NCBI RefSeq assembly: GCF_000614545.1
Contig: NZ_BAKW01000011.1
Span: 1-64,000 of the forward strand
Length of the DNA: 64,000 nt
Direction of reading: 5' to 3'
Origin: Asaia platycodi JCM 25414
Lineage (GTDB): Bacteria; Pseudomonadota; Alphaproteobacteria; Acetobacterales; Acetobacteraceae
The notes beneath the pieces are model-generated. The model made no database searches, was not told the origin of the DNA, and saw nothing but the letters and a program-made list of their open reading frames with translations. Numbering within the stretch: the first letter of the stretch is position 1; the number at the start of each line of letters is the position of its first letter. The position numbers were made by a program, and so were the translations under genes. This document shows, piece after piece, positions 30,744 through 39,042 of this stretch.

Positions 30744-31138
30744 TCAAGCCGTCAACGCAAGCCGGGCGATCATGCCTGATCGCGTCTCGTTCTCTTCCTT
30801 GGCGCGCCTGTCCAGGCGAGCAGGATGCGGCGCGGGAGAGTGATATTGATCCGCTCGGCCGACTCATCGAAGAGCGCCGGATTAACGGCCGCGAAGCCCC
30901 AGATCCAGCCTGATCCGCTCCACTCGCTATCAGTCCGAAGCTGGTCGAGCGGGGAAGGGCGGGGCACGCTTTGGCCGCTTTCGATGGCGTTCTCAATCCA
31001 TAGTGTGATGGCCTCAGCAGCGCCGCTCACGGCCTCATCGAAGGTATCGCCCGCCGAGAAGCAGCCCGGCAGATCAGGCACAATCACTCCGAACGCCTGG
31101 ATTTCCGAGCCTGTCTCGATAACGATGGGGTAGTTCAC
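30744..31138 (-). CDS. hicB: HicB-family antitoxin (one frame break)
   Basis: HicB neutralises the HicA mRNA interferase and represses its own operon. The N-terminal HicB fold has DLPGCFSAGDTFDEAV near residue 22. The C-terminal ribbon-helix-helix part (RINITLPRRIL...DRRAKEENETRSGMIARLALTA) appears after restoring one base near 30816 (GCCTGG for GCCCTGG). Corrected length is about 131 residues. The GTG start has GGAGAAG upstream. It follows hicA on the same strand with a 20-base gap, the usual hicAB order. Confidence 0.87.
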
Positions 31139-31158
31139 TGGTCTTCTCCGTTGCCGGG

Positions 31159-31351
31159 CTATTTCAGCCCGGCTTGTTTGCGTACTGCGTGGATGAGGCC
31201 CTTGCCGAGTTCCTTTTTAGGATGGGGGACTGGGATTGAATGTCCGTGGTCCTTGTGGCGGAATATATGATGTGAGCTTCGGCATCTTGTTTCTTCCCAT
31301 CCTGCCTTATTCAGCTCTTGGATCAGTTCGGCACTGTTTATACGTTTTCAT
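31159..31351 (-). CDS. hicA: HicA-family toxin (5' end out of frame)
   Basis: HicA is a small double-stranded-RNA-binding-like mRNA interferase. The open frame reads ELIQELNKAGWEE, then SSHHIFRHKDHGHSIPVPHPKKEL with the catalytic His region, and ends LIHAVRKQAGLK at 31159. This is a near-complete HicA of about 60 residues. The best start, ATG 31351 (MKTY...), is one base out of phase with the rest, and an in-frame TGA lies just upstream of the conserved part. So the gene either carries a 5' frame error or is inactivated. It lies directly upstream of hicB. Confidence 0.75.
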
Positions 31352-31467
31352 ACACATGGTAAGTATGATCTTCGTAAAAAGTGTGTCTGGGATGTATCAG
31401 ACAAAAGAAAGCCGCGACGGTTTCGCGCACCTCAGAACTTTGAAAAGCAGGCAGGAGTGACATTGAA

Positions 31468-31859
31468 ATGACCAGCTACATTGCCCTCATCCACAAAGAC
31501 CCCGAAGGCGATTTCGGGGTGAGTTTCCCGGATTTTCCGGGTTGCACCACGGTCGGGCGATCTTTGGAAGAAGCCCGCATCCTCGCGCAGGAGGCTCTCG
31601 AATTTCACATTGAGGGGATGAACGAAGACGGCGCTGCTTTGCCCGCACCTTCGTCGCTCGATGCCATTATGCAAAACCCTGATTTTGCCGATGGCGTTGC
31701 CTTTCCTGTGACCGTTCGCACGCCCAAGGCATGATGCGCGTCAACGTGACGCTTGACGAGAGCCTTCTTGAAGCGATCGCCGGAGTAAGCCGCAACCGTT
31801 TCAAATTTCTCGCCGAGGCGGCCTGGGAAAAGATCGAACGACAGAACGCCGCTGAATGA
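31468..31859 (+). CDS. Solo HicB-family antitoxin-like protein (one frame break)
   Basis: A second HicB homolog, on the opposite strand to the hicAB pair. The N-terminal HicB fold (SYIALIHKDPEGDFGVSFPDFPG) ends at a stop at 31732. The C-terminal ribbon-helix-helix domain (MRVNVTLDESLLEAI...FLAEAAWEKIE) continues in the next frame. One missing C near 31730 (AAGGCATG for AAGGCCATG) would join them into about 130 residues. No hicA is visible upstream. It could be an orphan antitoxin or a decayed TA locus. Confidence 0.8.
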
Positions 31860-32208
31860 AATCAGCGGTTCTGCATTATTCCTATTTCGTTCGCCTCATG
31901 ACGCAGCTTGGATCGTGCCGTCCTGCCCTAGATGAATAACTCGCCGCAATGCCCGCCACGGCTCGTGGCAAAGGGGGGTTTTCGGGCTACAGCCCGGCGC
32001 CATAAGCACTTAGGCGGGGAAGCTCATTATCGAGACGCGTTCCGACATCGCGCATTGCAGGGTGAAAGACATTGACGAGCGCCTGAGATGCAAATCCTTC
32101 ACCAAGCCGCTTAGCGATGTGTCACTTTCTGACGTCTCAGAACGTGGCCCTTTTGTAGGTGGGTGGCGCTGGCCCTTGATACGTCTCAAGCGCATTGAGT
32201 GGTGAGTG

Positions 32209-32312
32209 TGTTGAACTGCATAGCAAAACGGCAGAACTGAGCCGTAACCGGCTTTGAGTTTCTAATTGACGCAGCATTAGACAAGATCGAGCGTCATAAT
32301 GCTGCCGAGTAG
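32209..32312 (+). pseudogene. Decayed duplicate of a HicB C-terminus
   Basis: Translating with one frame shift gives VELHSKTAELSRNR followed by FEFLIDAALDKIERHNAAE and a TAG stop. It parallels the end of the solo HicB upstream (SRNRFKFLAEAAWEKIERQNAAE), including the shared final KIER-NAAE. There is no start and no N-terminal HicB domain nearby. The surrounding sequence from 31860 to 32441 holds no other supported gene. This is a relic of a third hicB copy. Confidence 0.65.
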
Positions 32313-32441
32313 ATATTGACGGGTGGCTGGATGGGGAATCGCCCTACCAGTTTACCAGGTGATGCGCGATGGAAGGCGAAGACCCGTGGTCTCATCCTTC
32401 CGCCACCAACACACCGCCCTCATTTGGAGCAAAATTGCAGA

Positions 32442-34432
32442 TCAGAAATCCTGAAGAGCGATGCGGCGCCAATGATTCGGCGATGTGCAGACATAATGAT
32501 AGTTCTGATCATCCTGTGACTGGCCAGGGTCGCAAGGCGCGGAGGAGCTAGCCGGAGTGGCTAACGTCCCAATCACAGAATCTATGCGAAGGTAACTCCA
32601 TCCACCCTTGCTATTACTGATACGCAATGTGGGTGCTTTCTGCACGGACGATACATCGCCATAAGCAAACACAGATGGTGCGTCGCTTGCCGCAGGCTTG
32701 AAAACCAATGATCTACCGGAGTTTATATTGATATTCCCTTCAAATGTTGCGCCACCGCTCGAGTTGATTTCACCCTTAATTTTAATCCCGTTTTGGGCTG
32801 CGAGTGTGCCACTGGTGGAAGTGTCTCCCCACTCGTTCACGGTCAAGCATGCGGTGCCATTTGAGCTGTTGCCGAAGAACTTGCTGGCATTGATGCCGCA
32901 TAGGGCAACGCCGTTTTTTGACCATGCCGGATTGAATGCAAGCGCGGCTTCGAAATTGCCGTCAATGGTATACTTGCTGGCAGACTGTCTCGGGCCGAAC
33001 CAGTAGGATACATCTTGTGCAGAAGCGGCATCGGCCTGCGTCAGAGAGTTATGTTTGTCTGACACGCCGTCGATCTGCGACCATAGTTTGACGCTCTCGA
33101 TATAACCTACCCCTGCGCTCGGCTCCTGCCACCACTCTGCCAGAGCCTTTTGGTTACCCAAGGCAGGAACCGCGCCGATGCGGCTTCCCGTGACGTATTC
33201 ATCTCCGTCAATGTCGATACCATTCGAACCCAGCCATACTCTCATTCCAGTAGGCCAAGCACCAGCAACGGCCATGCCGTAGCTGTCATCACTTGGAATA
33301 TTTCCAGCCAAGCCTATCGTCAGCCCGTGCATTGTCGCGCCGTAATCGGGGCCGTAGTACCAGTTGTCGAGCTCTTCATCGCACTTACGCGATGGGCCGA
33401 AAGCTGCAGAGCCACTACCGTCCGTCCCATAATTGGCGTTCACTAAGCATGCGGTGTTTCGCGTGAAATGCTTCGTATACACACCGAAAAGTAGCGCCGG
33501 CGATTTCAGTTGGCTATATTCGGCCTTATCTAGGGCGTCTGTACGCTGATCACTGCTCGGCATGCCCAAAGAGGGAACATGCCCGTCAGGTACGGGAGCA
33601 CCGTTGATGGGTTGCCACTGTCCGCCCATGTAAAATTTGGTGAAGCTTCCGTCAGCGTCAGTTCCGCTTTCTGAACTGATATAGGTATTTCCGTAAAATT
33701 GCTGATCCTGATTGCGATGCTTTGGATCGCCCGAGAGGCTGACGCCGGAGAAGAGTGTCGATCCCGCCACAATGTTGGTCATGACATGCATGTCAGGGTG
33801 CATTTGTTGCAGATAAGATGATGGGAGGCTGGTCGGACGATCGCCCCTCGCGCCGTAAAGGTCACAGCGTGAGTTTTACCATTCTCGTCAGGGATATCTG
33901 CGCCCGTCATGTACCAAGGCGGGTTATTGGTTGCCAGCAAGAATTGGGTCACCGCATCCCAGCCACCTGCGCCACAATTGACGGCTGTTCCGGGGGCCGC
34001 AGTCATAGATATTGACTGAACGCACCCGCCCTTGTCTCCAACACCGTAAGGCAAAGCATAAAATTTGGAGAAGATGCTATCATAAAATTGATGGCCGCCG
34101 AATGACGCCATATGATCGGCAACCTGAACATTCATATCAACATGAGGTGTCTCCAGTGTGATACGTGGGCCGCCCATATGGCCCGGAGCACCAGTCCAGC
34201 CAGTCCATGACCATCTGGGAGAAAGGGGCATATTTCCAGAATCAACCGACTGCCGTGCGGAGACATTGTCGTTTTTAACCGTAGCGGTAACGGCTCCAGA
34301 TGCGTTTAATCCAGCCACGCCACCCGGTTGGTTGACCTGTGATTGGGTGATGTATTGATTGGACTGCGCTCGAGCGTATGGAGCAGTCAGCCCGGTGGTC
34401 AGGCAAAGGACAAATAAATAGCTTTTTTTCAT
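32442..34432 (-). CDS. Large exported phage-tail-fibre-like protein (one frame break)
   Basis: No assigned family. A clear Sec signal peptide (MKKSYLFVLCLTTGLTAPYARA) starts a protein of about 663 residues after one G is restored near 33845. The body is rich in Gly, Ser, Asn and aromatic residues with beta-repeat character. The C-terminus resembles tail-fibre ends in phages of acetic acid bacteria: GTLAAQNGIKIKGEI, INSGRSLVFKP, then SSSAPCDPGQ...YHYVCTSPNHWRR. The sequence is visibly lower in G+C than its neighbours, indicating transfer. A surface adhesin or receptor-binding protein of phage origin is the best guess. Confidence 0.6.
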
Positions 34433-34592
34433 TGTTTTTATCCTTACTGGAACGATGAAATCTTAATATATTTTTCGGAACAAATCAAGAACAAGCCCAG
34501 GTAGCGGTGCGGATGTTTCGACAAGCCCTTACCTGGTCCCGCAGGCCGATATAGTCGCCGATCCATCGGGTTGTCTGGGGCTGCGGGTTAGC

Positions 34593-34718
34593 CTAAATCT
34601 CGGCGGCGAGCGCCGCGTGGTCTGCCGTCGAGTAGGGCACGAGGGTCGGGCACGGCACATAGTGCATCGGCGAGCAGCCGGTGAGCCCCATGAGGGCCGC
34701 GAGAGCGAGCCGCCTCAT
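34593..34718 (-). CDS. Rz1-like outer-membrane spanin lipoprotein
   Basis: A 41-residue lipoprotein. A signal peptide MRRLALAALMGLTG ends at a lipobox Cys (LTGC), followed by a short Pro-containing tail (CPTLVPYSTADH). The ATG overlaps the stop of the upstream coiled-coil membrane protein by ATGA. Size, lipobox and position after an Rz-like protein match phage o-spanins, which help fuse inner and outer membranes at lysis. Confidence 0.7.
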   Translation of the reverse strand: MRRLALAALMGLTGCSPMHYVPCPTLVPYSTADHAALAAEI

Positions 34719-34960
34719 GCCGATCCATCCCTGAGCCGCTGTAATACGGCTTCCGCCGTTGCTGGCTTGTCTGCCTGAGCCTGGGCCATGGCTTGCGCCC
34801 TGAGCGTCGTGGCATCGGCTTCGGCTCTTGCTGCCTCTGACGTCTTTACAGATGCCGCATTCTTTCCGGCCCGGTTGGCATACCAGACCAGGGCGCCCAA
34901 GGCCGTGACGATGAGCGCCCCGGCCCCCGCGATGAGAACAGCGTCATGGCTTGTGGTCAT
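34715..34960 (-). CDS. Rz-like inner-membrane spanin
   Basis: The 81-residue protein has one N-terminal membrane helix (VLIAGAGALIVTALGALVWYA) and a periplasmic Ala/Glu/Gln-rich helical stretch (SEAARAEADATTLRAQAMAQ), the layout of i-spanins. The ATG at 34960 lies inside the end of the holin-like gene (17-base overlap), and its stop overlaps the lipoprotein start by 4 bases. An upstream in-frame start at 34984 is possible. Confidence 0.62.
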   Translation of the reverse strand: MTTSHDAVLIAGAGALIVTALGALVWYANRAGKNAASVKTSEAARAEADATTLRAQAMAQAQADKPATAEAVLQRLRDGSA

Positions 34961-35174
34961 CCGCGTTCGCCGCGTGCCTGTCATTCATCGCGAGCCGGTT
35001 GACCAGAAGATAGATCGGCAACCATTTCGACCCCGCTGCCGGACGCGGCCAGAACCGGGCCACGATGGCGCAAAGCGCGATGATGAACGTCCCTATCGCC
35101 GTCAGATCACCGGCGATTTCTGCCGGGATGAACGGGAGAACAGACGCGTAGAGCTGTTGCCAGTCCAGATCCAT
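34944..35174 (-). CDS. Holin-like small membrane protein
   Basis: The 76-residue protein has one strong membrane helix (IGTFIIALCAIVARFW), possibly a second weaker segment, and a charged C-terminal tail. Encoded between a lysozyme and spanin-like genes, it sits where phage holins are found. No specific holin family could be recognised. Confidence 0.55.
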   Translation of the reverse strand: MDLDWQQLYASVLPFIPAEIAGDLTAIGTFIIALCAIVARFWPRPAAGSKWLPIYLLVNRLAMNDRHAANADDHKP

Positions 35175-35215
35175 GGTGACGGTTCCTTATGCTCGATTTT
35201 GTGAGGGATGGCCCG

Positions 35216-35710
35216 TCAGGCGGCGAAAGCCACACCGGGAATCTGCTGGCCCGAATAAACCGCCAGCTCCAGCCGTCTGCGCCGCTGCAGGCCGGGCAAT
35301 ACGGTGAGCCGCCCTTTGACGGTCGCCTTGTCCCAGCGCAGGAGCTGCTGCCCTGCCTCGACATAGCGACCTTGATTCAGGAGGCTCAGAAGCGTCGAGC
35401 CGCGCATGGCGGTGCTTCCGACATTGAATTGCCAGGACAGAAGCGCCCCTTCCTGCCACGGCTTGAGCGGCACCGAGACTGCATCGAGCAGTGTCGTGCG
35501 CAGGCCCGAGAGAGTCTGTCGAGCAAGCGCCACGGCTTCGGCTTCGGTGATCGGTTTCGTGCTGGACGTGACGGGCTTGCCGTCAGCCAGAAAGCGGTTG
35601 CCTATGCCGATCGTCCAATACCCGGCGGGACATAGATAGGGCGCAAGGCGAAGCCCCTCGATATCGTCCCGGCGCATGAACGCCAAGGCGATTTTCAGCG
35701 AGTGTGTCAT
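35216..35710 (-). CDS. Phage lysozyme (GH24-type endolysin)
   Basis: The 164-residue muramidase cleaves the MurNAc-GlcNAc bond of peptidoglycan. The catalytic Glu is in DIEGLRLAPY near residue 18, followed by GYWTIGIGNRF and the helix WQEGALLSWQFNVG. The end GLQRRRRLELAVY corresponds to the family motif GL-x-R-R-x-x-E. No signal peptide is present, so export would depend on a holin. The frame is intact. Confidence 0.85.
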   Translation of the reverse strand: MTHSLKIALAFMRRDDIEGLRLAPYLCPAGYWTIGIGNRFLADGKPVTSSTKPITEAEAVALARQTLSGLRTTLLDAVSVPLKPWQEGALLSWQFNVGSTAMRGSTLLSLLNQGRYVEAGQQLLRWDKATVKGRLTVLPGLQRRRRLELAVYSGQQIPGVAFAA

Positions 35711-35779
35711 GTCGATTTCTCTTTTTATATGAGCTGGGTGCGCCTGCTGCGTGATCGGTTGGATGCCAAAAGCTGCGAT

Positions 35780-36063
35780 TTAGCGCGGCGGCGTGATCTG
35801 GTCGGATATCGCGATACCAGCCCGTGCCAGTGTCTCACGCAGCAGTTCATTCTGCGCCCGCAGCTCCTCGATCAACGCGAGATATTCCTTCTCGCGTTCC
35901 TCCAGCCTGTCCACGCGATCATTCAGCCGATCCAGATCCTGACGCTGTGATTCGATGGTGGCTTTTGCGCTCGATGCCCCAAAGCCGATCAGCCAGCGAA
36001 TGGTGAAAAGCAGGCCCCCGAGAACCGCAACCCACCAGGGCTGCGGGGTGAGTTGTCAGGCAT
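35780..36063 (-). CDS. Phage membrane-anchored coiled-coil protein (one frame break)
   Basis: Restoring one C near 36020 (AGCCCTGG for AGCCCCTGG) reveals a 94-residue protein. One N-terminal membrane helix (PWWVAVLGGLLFTIRWLIGFG) is followed by a long coiled coil (RQDLDRLNDRVDRLEEREKE to AQNELLRETLA). GGGAGGG lies about 8 bases before the ATG at 36063. It sits directly upstream of the lysozyme. It may be a second spanin-like or holin-accessory protein. Confidence 0.62.
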
Positions 36064-36145
36064 GGCTGCGCCCTCCCGGTGTGGTTTTCGAAGAAATTGA
36101 GAGCGGGCCGTCAGACAAACCTCGCCCTGACAGATCCCCACACCG

Positions 36146-37165
36146 TTACGGCGCGAGCGTCTCGTAGCGAATGGCCGCGCGCCATTTCCACGAGCCTGTG
36201 CCGGCGCCTTTGCCGGTGAGAGAGACGCATCTTGTCGGCGCATCGACGCCCAGCACGACCGACCACGCTTGCGAGCTGCCGAAAGCGGGATAGGTTGTGT
36301 CATTGCCTGCGCGTGCCAGCGTCGCAGCGCTGCCGCTGTTGCGAGCTGCCAGCCCGGAGAAGGTCTGTAGCACCGCGTCTGTCCCGTTGCTCGATATGCC
36401 GACGACGGTCACATCCATGCGCGTCACGCCACCGGTCGGGACCACGAAGCAATTCGCGCCTGTCAGCACGCCGGTATTATCCGATGTCAGGGTGACACTT
36501 GCCCCGGAGGCGCTGGACCCGAAGAGATTGCGATACACCGACAGACCGTTGACCGGTCCCGTCGTGTCTCCACCCCCTAACGGCAGATAGGTCGCGGCGG
36601 CGTCTGCTTTATCGAGTTTGGTCTGTTCGGCGCTCGTCGCGCGATCGGTCTCGCCCCTGACCGCCGCTGTTACGCTGGCAGGCGTGGCATAGCGGGCATC
36701 AGCGGACGTGCCGGTCAGGTAAGGGGCAAGGCTCGCGGTCAGAACCTCTTCGGTCACGGCGACGTCACGCAGGTTTGCCAGATCTCTGGCTTGGATCTGC
36801 TCGGCGCTCGTTGCACGATCAGTCTCGACTTTGAGCGCCGCTGTCACGCTGGAGGGCGAGGCATAGCGGGCATCGGCGGACGTGCTGGTCAGGTAAGGGG
36901 CGAGCGCACTGGTCAGCGCCTCTTTGGTCACAGCCGTCTCCCGCAGATTGGTCAGATCGGTCGTGTTCTTCGCGATATCCCGCCCCATGGTGCGAAACGA
37001 CATCGCAGCAGATCCATCGGCGTTACGATCCGGCCCCAGCGGCGTATCGAGCGGCAGGCCGTTGGGCGGCACGAATTGCGGCGCGGCCTGAACCCCCGGC
37101 ATCATGAACAGCAAAAGTCCCGTCAGGAGCAGCCTGGCGCCCCAAGGAGAATATGGTTTCGTCAT
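36146..37165 (-). CDS. Exported phage tail-fibre-like protein with tandem repeats
   Basis: The 339-residue protein begins with a Sec-type signal peptide (GARLLLTGLLLFMMPGVQA, cleaved before APQFV). Two tandem repeats of about 58 residues follow (each with APYLT-TSADARYA and ETDRATSAEQ), then a Gly/Ser/Thr-rich beta domain ending SWKWRAAIRYE. The repeats look like fibre shaft modules. The ATG at 37165 overlaps the upstream phage gene stop by ATGA. Longer starts would run into that gene. A signal peptide on a phage structural protein is unusual. Confidence 0.62.
   Translation of the reverse strand: MTKPYSPWGARLLLTGLLLFMMPGVQAAPQFVPPNGLPLDTPLGPDRNADGSAAMSFRTMGRDIAKNTTDLTNLRETAVTKEALTSALAPYLTSTSADARYASPSSVTAALKVETDRATSAEQIQARDLANLRDVAVTEEVLTASLAPYLTGTSADARYATPASVTAAVRGETDRATSAEQTKLDKADAAATYLPLGGGDTTGPVNGLSVYRNLFGSSASGASVTLTSDNTGVLTGANCFVVPTGGVTRMDVTVVGISSNGTDAVLQTFSGLAARNSGSAATLARAGNDTTYPAFGSSQAWSVVLGVDAPTRCVSLTGKGAGTGSWKWRAAIRYETLAP
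36627..36974 (-). repeat. Tandem direct repeat, two units of about 174 bases
   Basis: Units 36627-36800 and 36801-36974 begin with the same TCGGCGCTCGT core and encode matching 58-residue modules in the fibre-like protein. Substitutions are mostly synonymous or conservative, suggesting duplication followed by drift. Confidence 0.75.
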
Positions 37166-37677
37166 GACAGATTTCCTGTTCGTGTCGGTATGCCCGCATT
37201 GTTCCACCAGCCTGTTCCGGTCTCGCCGGGGTCTGTCGGCAGGGAGCCGAGCCATGCATCCATGGCCTCGCTGGTCAGTGTGGCAGTGGGGGTTTGCGGT
37301 GCGGGCGGGAGAGGTACGGGAAAGAGCGTGGGTCGTGTGCCGACCGTAATGGCAATGTCGACCTGATAGCTGTTGCCGTGGCTGGAGAGCGCGCAGACGA
37401 CCACGGTCTGGAGGCCGGGGCTTTTCCATCGCAGCCAGGCAGTGGCTATGGTGCCGAAGAGGTTGGTCCAGGCCTGATCGGCGGCCGAACCGGCGGCGAA
37501 CTCGAAAGAGGTGATAAACTCGCCCGGTGCCAGCAAGCTCTCGAAATCGATGCTGTAATCGCATCCGCTATGAAGTGCCGCAGAGGGCCAGACGAGGGCG
37601 GATCTGGAAGAAGGGCAAGCGCCTCCACCCGCCCCGTAACCGGGGCGGAGGATATTGGCGCTGGGTCGCCATGTCAT
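37162..37677 (-). CDS. Phage-related protein of unknown function
   Basis: A 171-residue intact protein without recognisable catalytic motifs. The middle has an acidic and hydrophobic DYSIDFESLLAPGEFITSF segment and WLRWKSPGLQTVVVCALSS, then ITVGTRPTLFPVPLPP. Position between tail genes and the fibre-like protein suggests a tail-fibre adaptor or tail-tip protein. Its stop overlaps the next gene's ATG. Confidence 0.5.
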   Translation of the reverse strand: MTWRPSANILRPGYGAGGGACPSSRSALVWPSAALHSGCDYSIDFESLLAPGEFITSFEFAAGSAADQAWTNLFGTIATAWLRWKSPGLQTVVVCALSSHGNSYQVDIAITVGTRPTLFPVPLPPAPQTPTATLTSEAMDAWLGSLPTDPGETGTGWWNNAGIPTRTGNLS

Positions 37678-37724
37678 GATGATGTCTCCGTCGATCCTGC
37701 CCGTCTACCGGGCAGGGGAAAGGC

Positions 37725-38129
37725 TCAGCTGTTGAGCCAGTTGAGCGCGCCGTCCTGCAGCGCCATGCCGAATACGGTCGAGGCGCTGGAACTGCCCGGC
37801 ACCTGCACGCTGGCCACAAGGCGCAGCGTCGTGCCGGGGCTGGCATGGGCCAGCGTCGAGGCTCGCACGCCGAGGAAAAAGAAACGGTCGATGCGCAGAT
37901 TGCTTCCCGCTGCCGCAATGGGCTGGGCGGACGCGTTGCCCTGGGCATCGAGTGTGTGGATGGCCATGATCGCCCGTGCGACCTGCCACGTCGTATCGTT
38001 GGCCCCGGTATCGGTGAGCCGTAACGTGGCACTGAATTCGGCGCGCAGGACAGGGCCGGTGAGAGTAATGTCCACGCTGCCCAGCGTCATGGTCCGGCCG
38101 TTCCATGAACGGTCGGGCACGACGCTCAT
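37725..38129 (-). CDS. Phage tail-associated protein of unknown function
   Basis: A protein of about 134 residues. The ATG at 38129 is preceded at the right distance by AGGTGG, which overlaps the TAG of the upstream gene. Beta-rich sequence (GSVDITLTGPVLRAEFSATLRL, RIDRFFFLGVRAST) suggests a structural role. A frame upstream of it begins at GTG 38141 and is less likely. After the stop, a hairpin (CCTGCCCG / CGGGCAGG near 37696) has no T-run. Confidence 0.5.
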   Translation of the reverse strand: MSVVPDRSWNGRTMTLGSVDITLTGPVLRAEFSATLRLTDTGANDTTWQVARAIMAIHTLDAQGNASAQPIAAAGSNLRIDRFFFLGVRASTLAHASPGTTLRLVASVQVPGSSSASTVFGMALQDGALNWLNS

Positions 38130-38141
38130 GCCCTGCACCAC

Positions 38142-38452
38142 CTAGACGGGCACGGCATATTCGGCGGGCAGGGCGGAATAGACGAACGTGGTCCCGGTAA
38201 AGTTGAGACGTGCGTCTTGTCTTGCGTGGTGCCGAGCACGGTATCGTGTGAAATGCTGGCCGGTATGCCATGCGTCAGGCGATCGATGCCCTATTCGGCT
38301 TGGGTGCCGTCATCGGCGAAGTAATAGACCTCGCCATCAGGGAACGCGCCCGACCAGTTGCGACGCCCGGCAGGGGCGCCGCTCAGAATGAACGCGCTTG
38401 TTCCCGGATTGTTCACGGTTTCTAGCACAAAACTGCCAAGCATTGCCATCAT
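38142..38452 (-). pseudogene. Phage tail-fibre-type protein interrupted by an amber codon and a frame break
   Basis: The frame starts at an ATG overlapping the previous stop (ATGA) and reads ETVNNPGTSAFILSGAPAG, then YYFADDGTQAE before a TAG at 38291-38293. In-frame sequence resumes as GIDRLTHGIPASISHDTVLGTT and, after one missing base near 38215, LNFTGTTFVYSALPAEYAV to a TAG at 38142. Similar phage proteins, as I recall them, have Trp at the TAG position (AEWGI), so TGG to TAG is the simplest explanation. Full length would be about 103 residues. Confidence 0.6.
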
Positions 38453-39042
38453 AATCGCTCTCTGATCGTGAGAGTGAGGGCGCGGCGGTTGGCCGCTCCT
38501 GCCGATGAGGCGATCTCGCCCGCCTCGATCCGCCCGAACACCGCATCGCCGCTGCGCGTGCCCGCTCCCGGATCGGGCAGGAAGAGGATGTTCGCGCCTG
38601 TTCGCCCGAGGGCCAGCATGGCGCGTATCTGCGGCAATTCCTCGGTGCCGAGGGACTGGTGCTCGATGCGCAAGACGCGGCGTTGCCACCGCAAGGTGAC
38701 GTATTCAACGCCTGACAGGCTGGTAATCGTATCGGCCCCGCTCTTGGTACTATCGCCACTGCTCCAGGCCATGTTGCGCTGCGGCTGCCAGAGCGGCCCG
38801 GCATAGGCGAGGGGAATGGACAGGAAGCCGTCAGGGTTCTGCGCATCTGCAATCAGGATGGTTACCCGATCGCCCGGTGTTGCGGCGTCCAGCATCATGA
38901 CGGTCTGGTCTTCTCGCATATCGGCGGCCAGCAGGCCGGACTCATGCGCCAGTGTCGCGCCGCGCCAGATCCTCACCGACCATTGCGCCGATGCAGATCT
39001 GGTTTCCCGGCCGAAGCGCGAGTTTCTGGATGCGGAGTTCAT
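38449..39042 (-). CDS. Phage tail protein, N-terminus probably truncated
   Basis: The 197-residue frame contains SVRIWRGATLAHESGLLAADMREDQTV, PGDRVTILIADAQN, then EYVTLRWQRRVLRIEHQSLGTEELPQIRAMLALGR. It looks like a prophage tail protein found upstream of fibre genes. The first 15-20 residues (MNSASRNSRFGRETRS) look unnatural, and no further phage gene lies upstream, so the island edge probably cuts it. Stop and next start overlap as ATGA. Confidence 0.5.
   Translation of the reverse strand: MNSASRNSRFGRETRSASAQWSVRIWRGATLAHESGLLAADMREDQTVMMLDAATPGDRVTILIADAQNPDGFLSIPLAYAGPLWQPQRNMAWSSGDSTKSGADTITSLSGVEYVTLRWQRRVLRIEHQSLGTEELPQIRAMLALGRTGANILFLPDPGAGTRSGDAVFGRIEAGEIASSAGAANRRALTLTIRERL

Noticed and set aside
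36627-36974. A CRISPR-like array
   Set aside because: There are only two long units without spacers, and they lie in frame inside a coding region. They are protein repeats.
38142-38293. Amber reassignment (alternative genetic code) in the phage island
   Set aside because: Only one TAG interrupts a gene. The second, at 38142, sits before a new start with its own AGGTGG and is a normal stop. TAG also ends other genes here, such as hemW and hicA.
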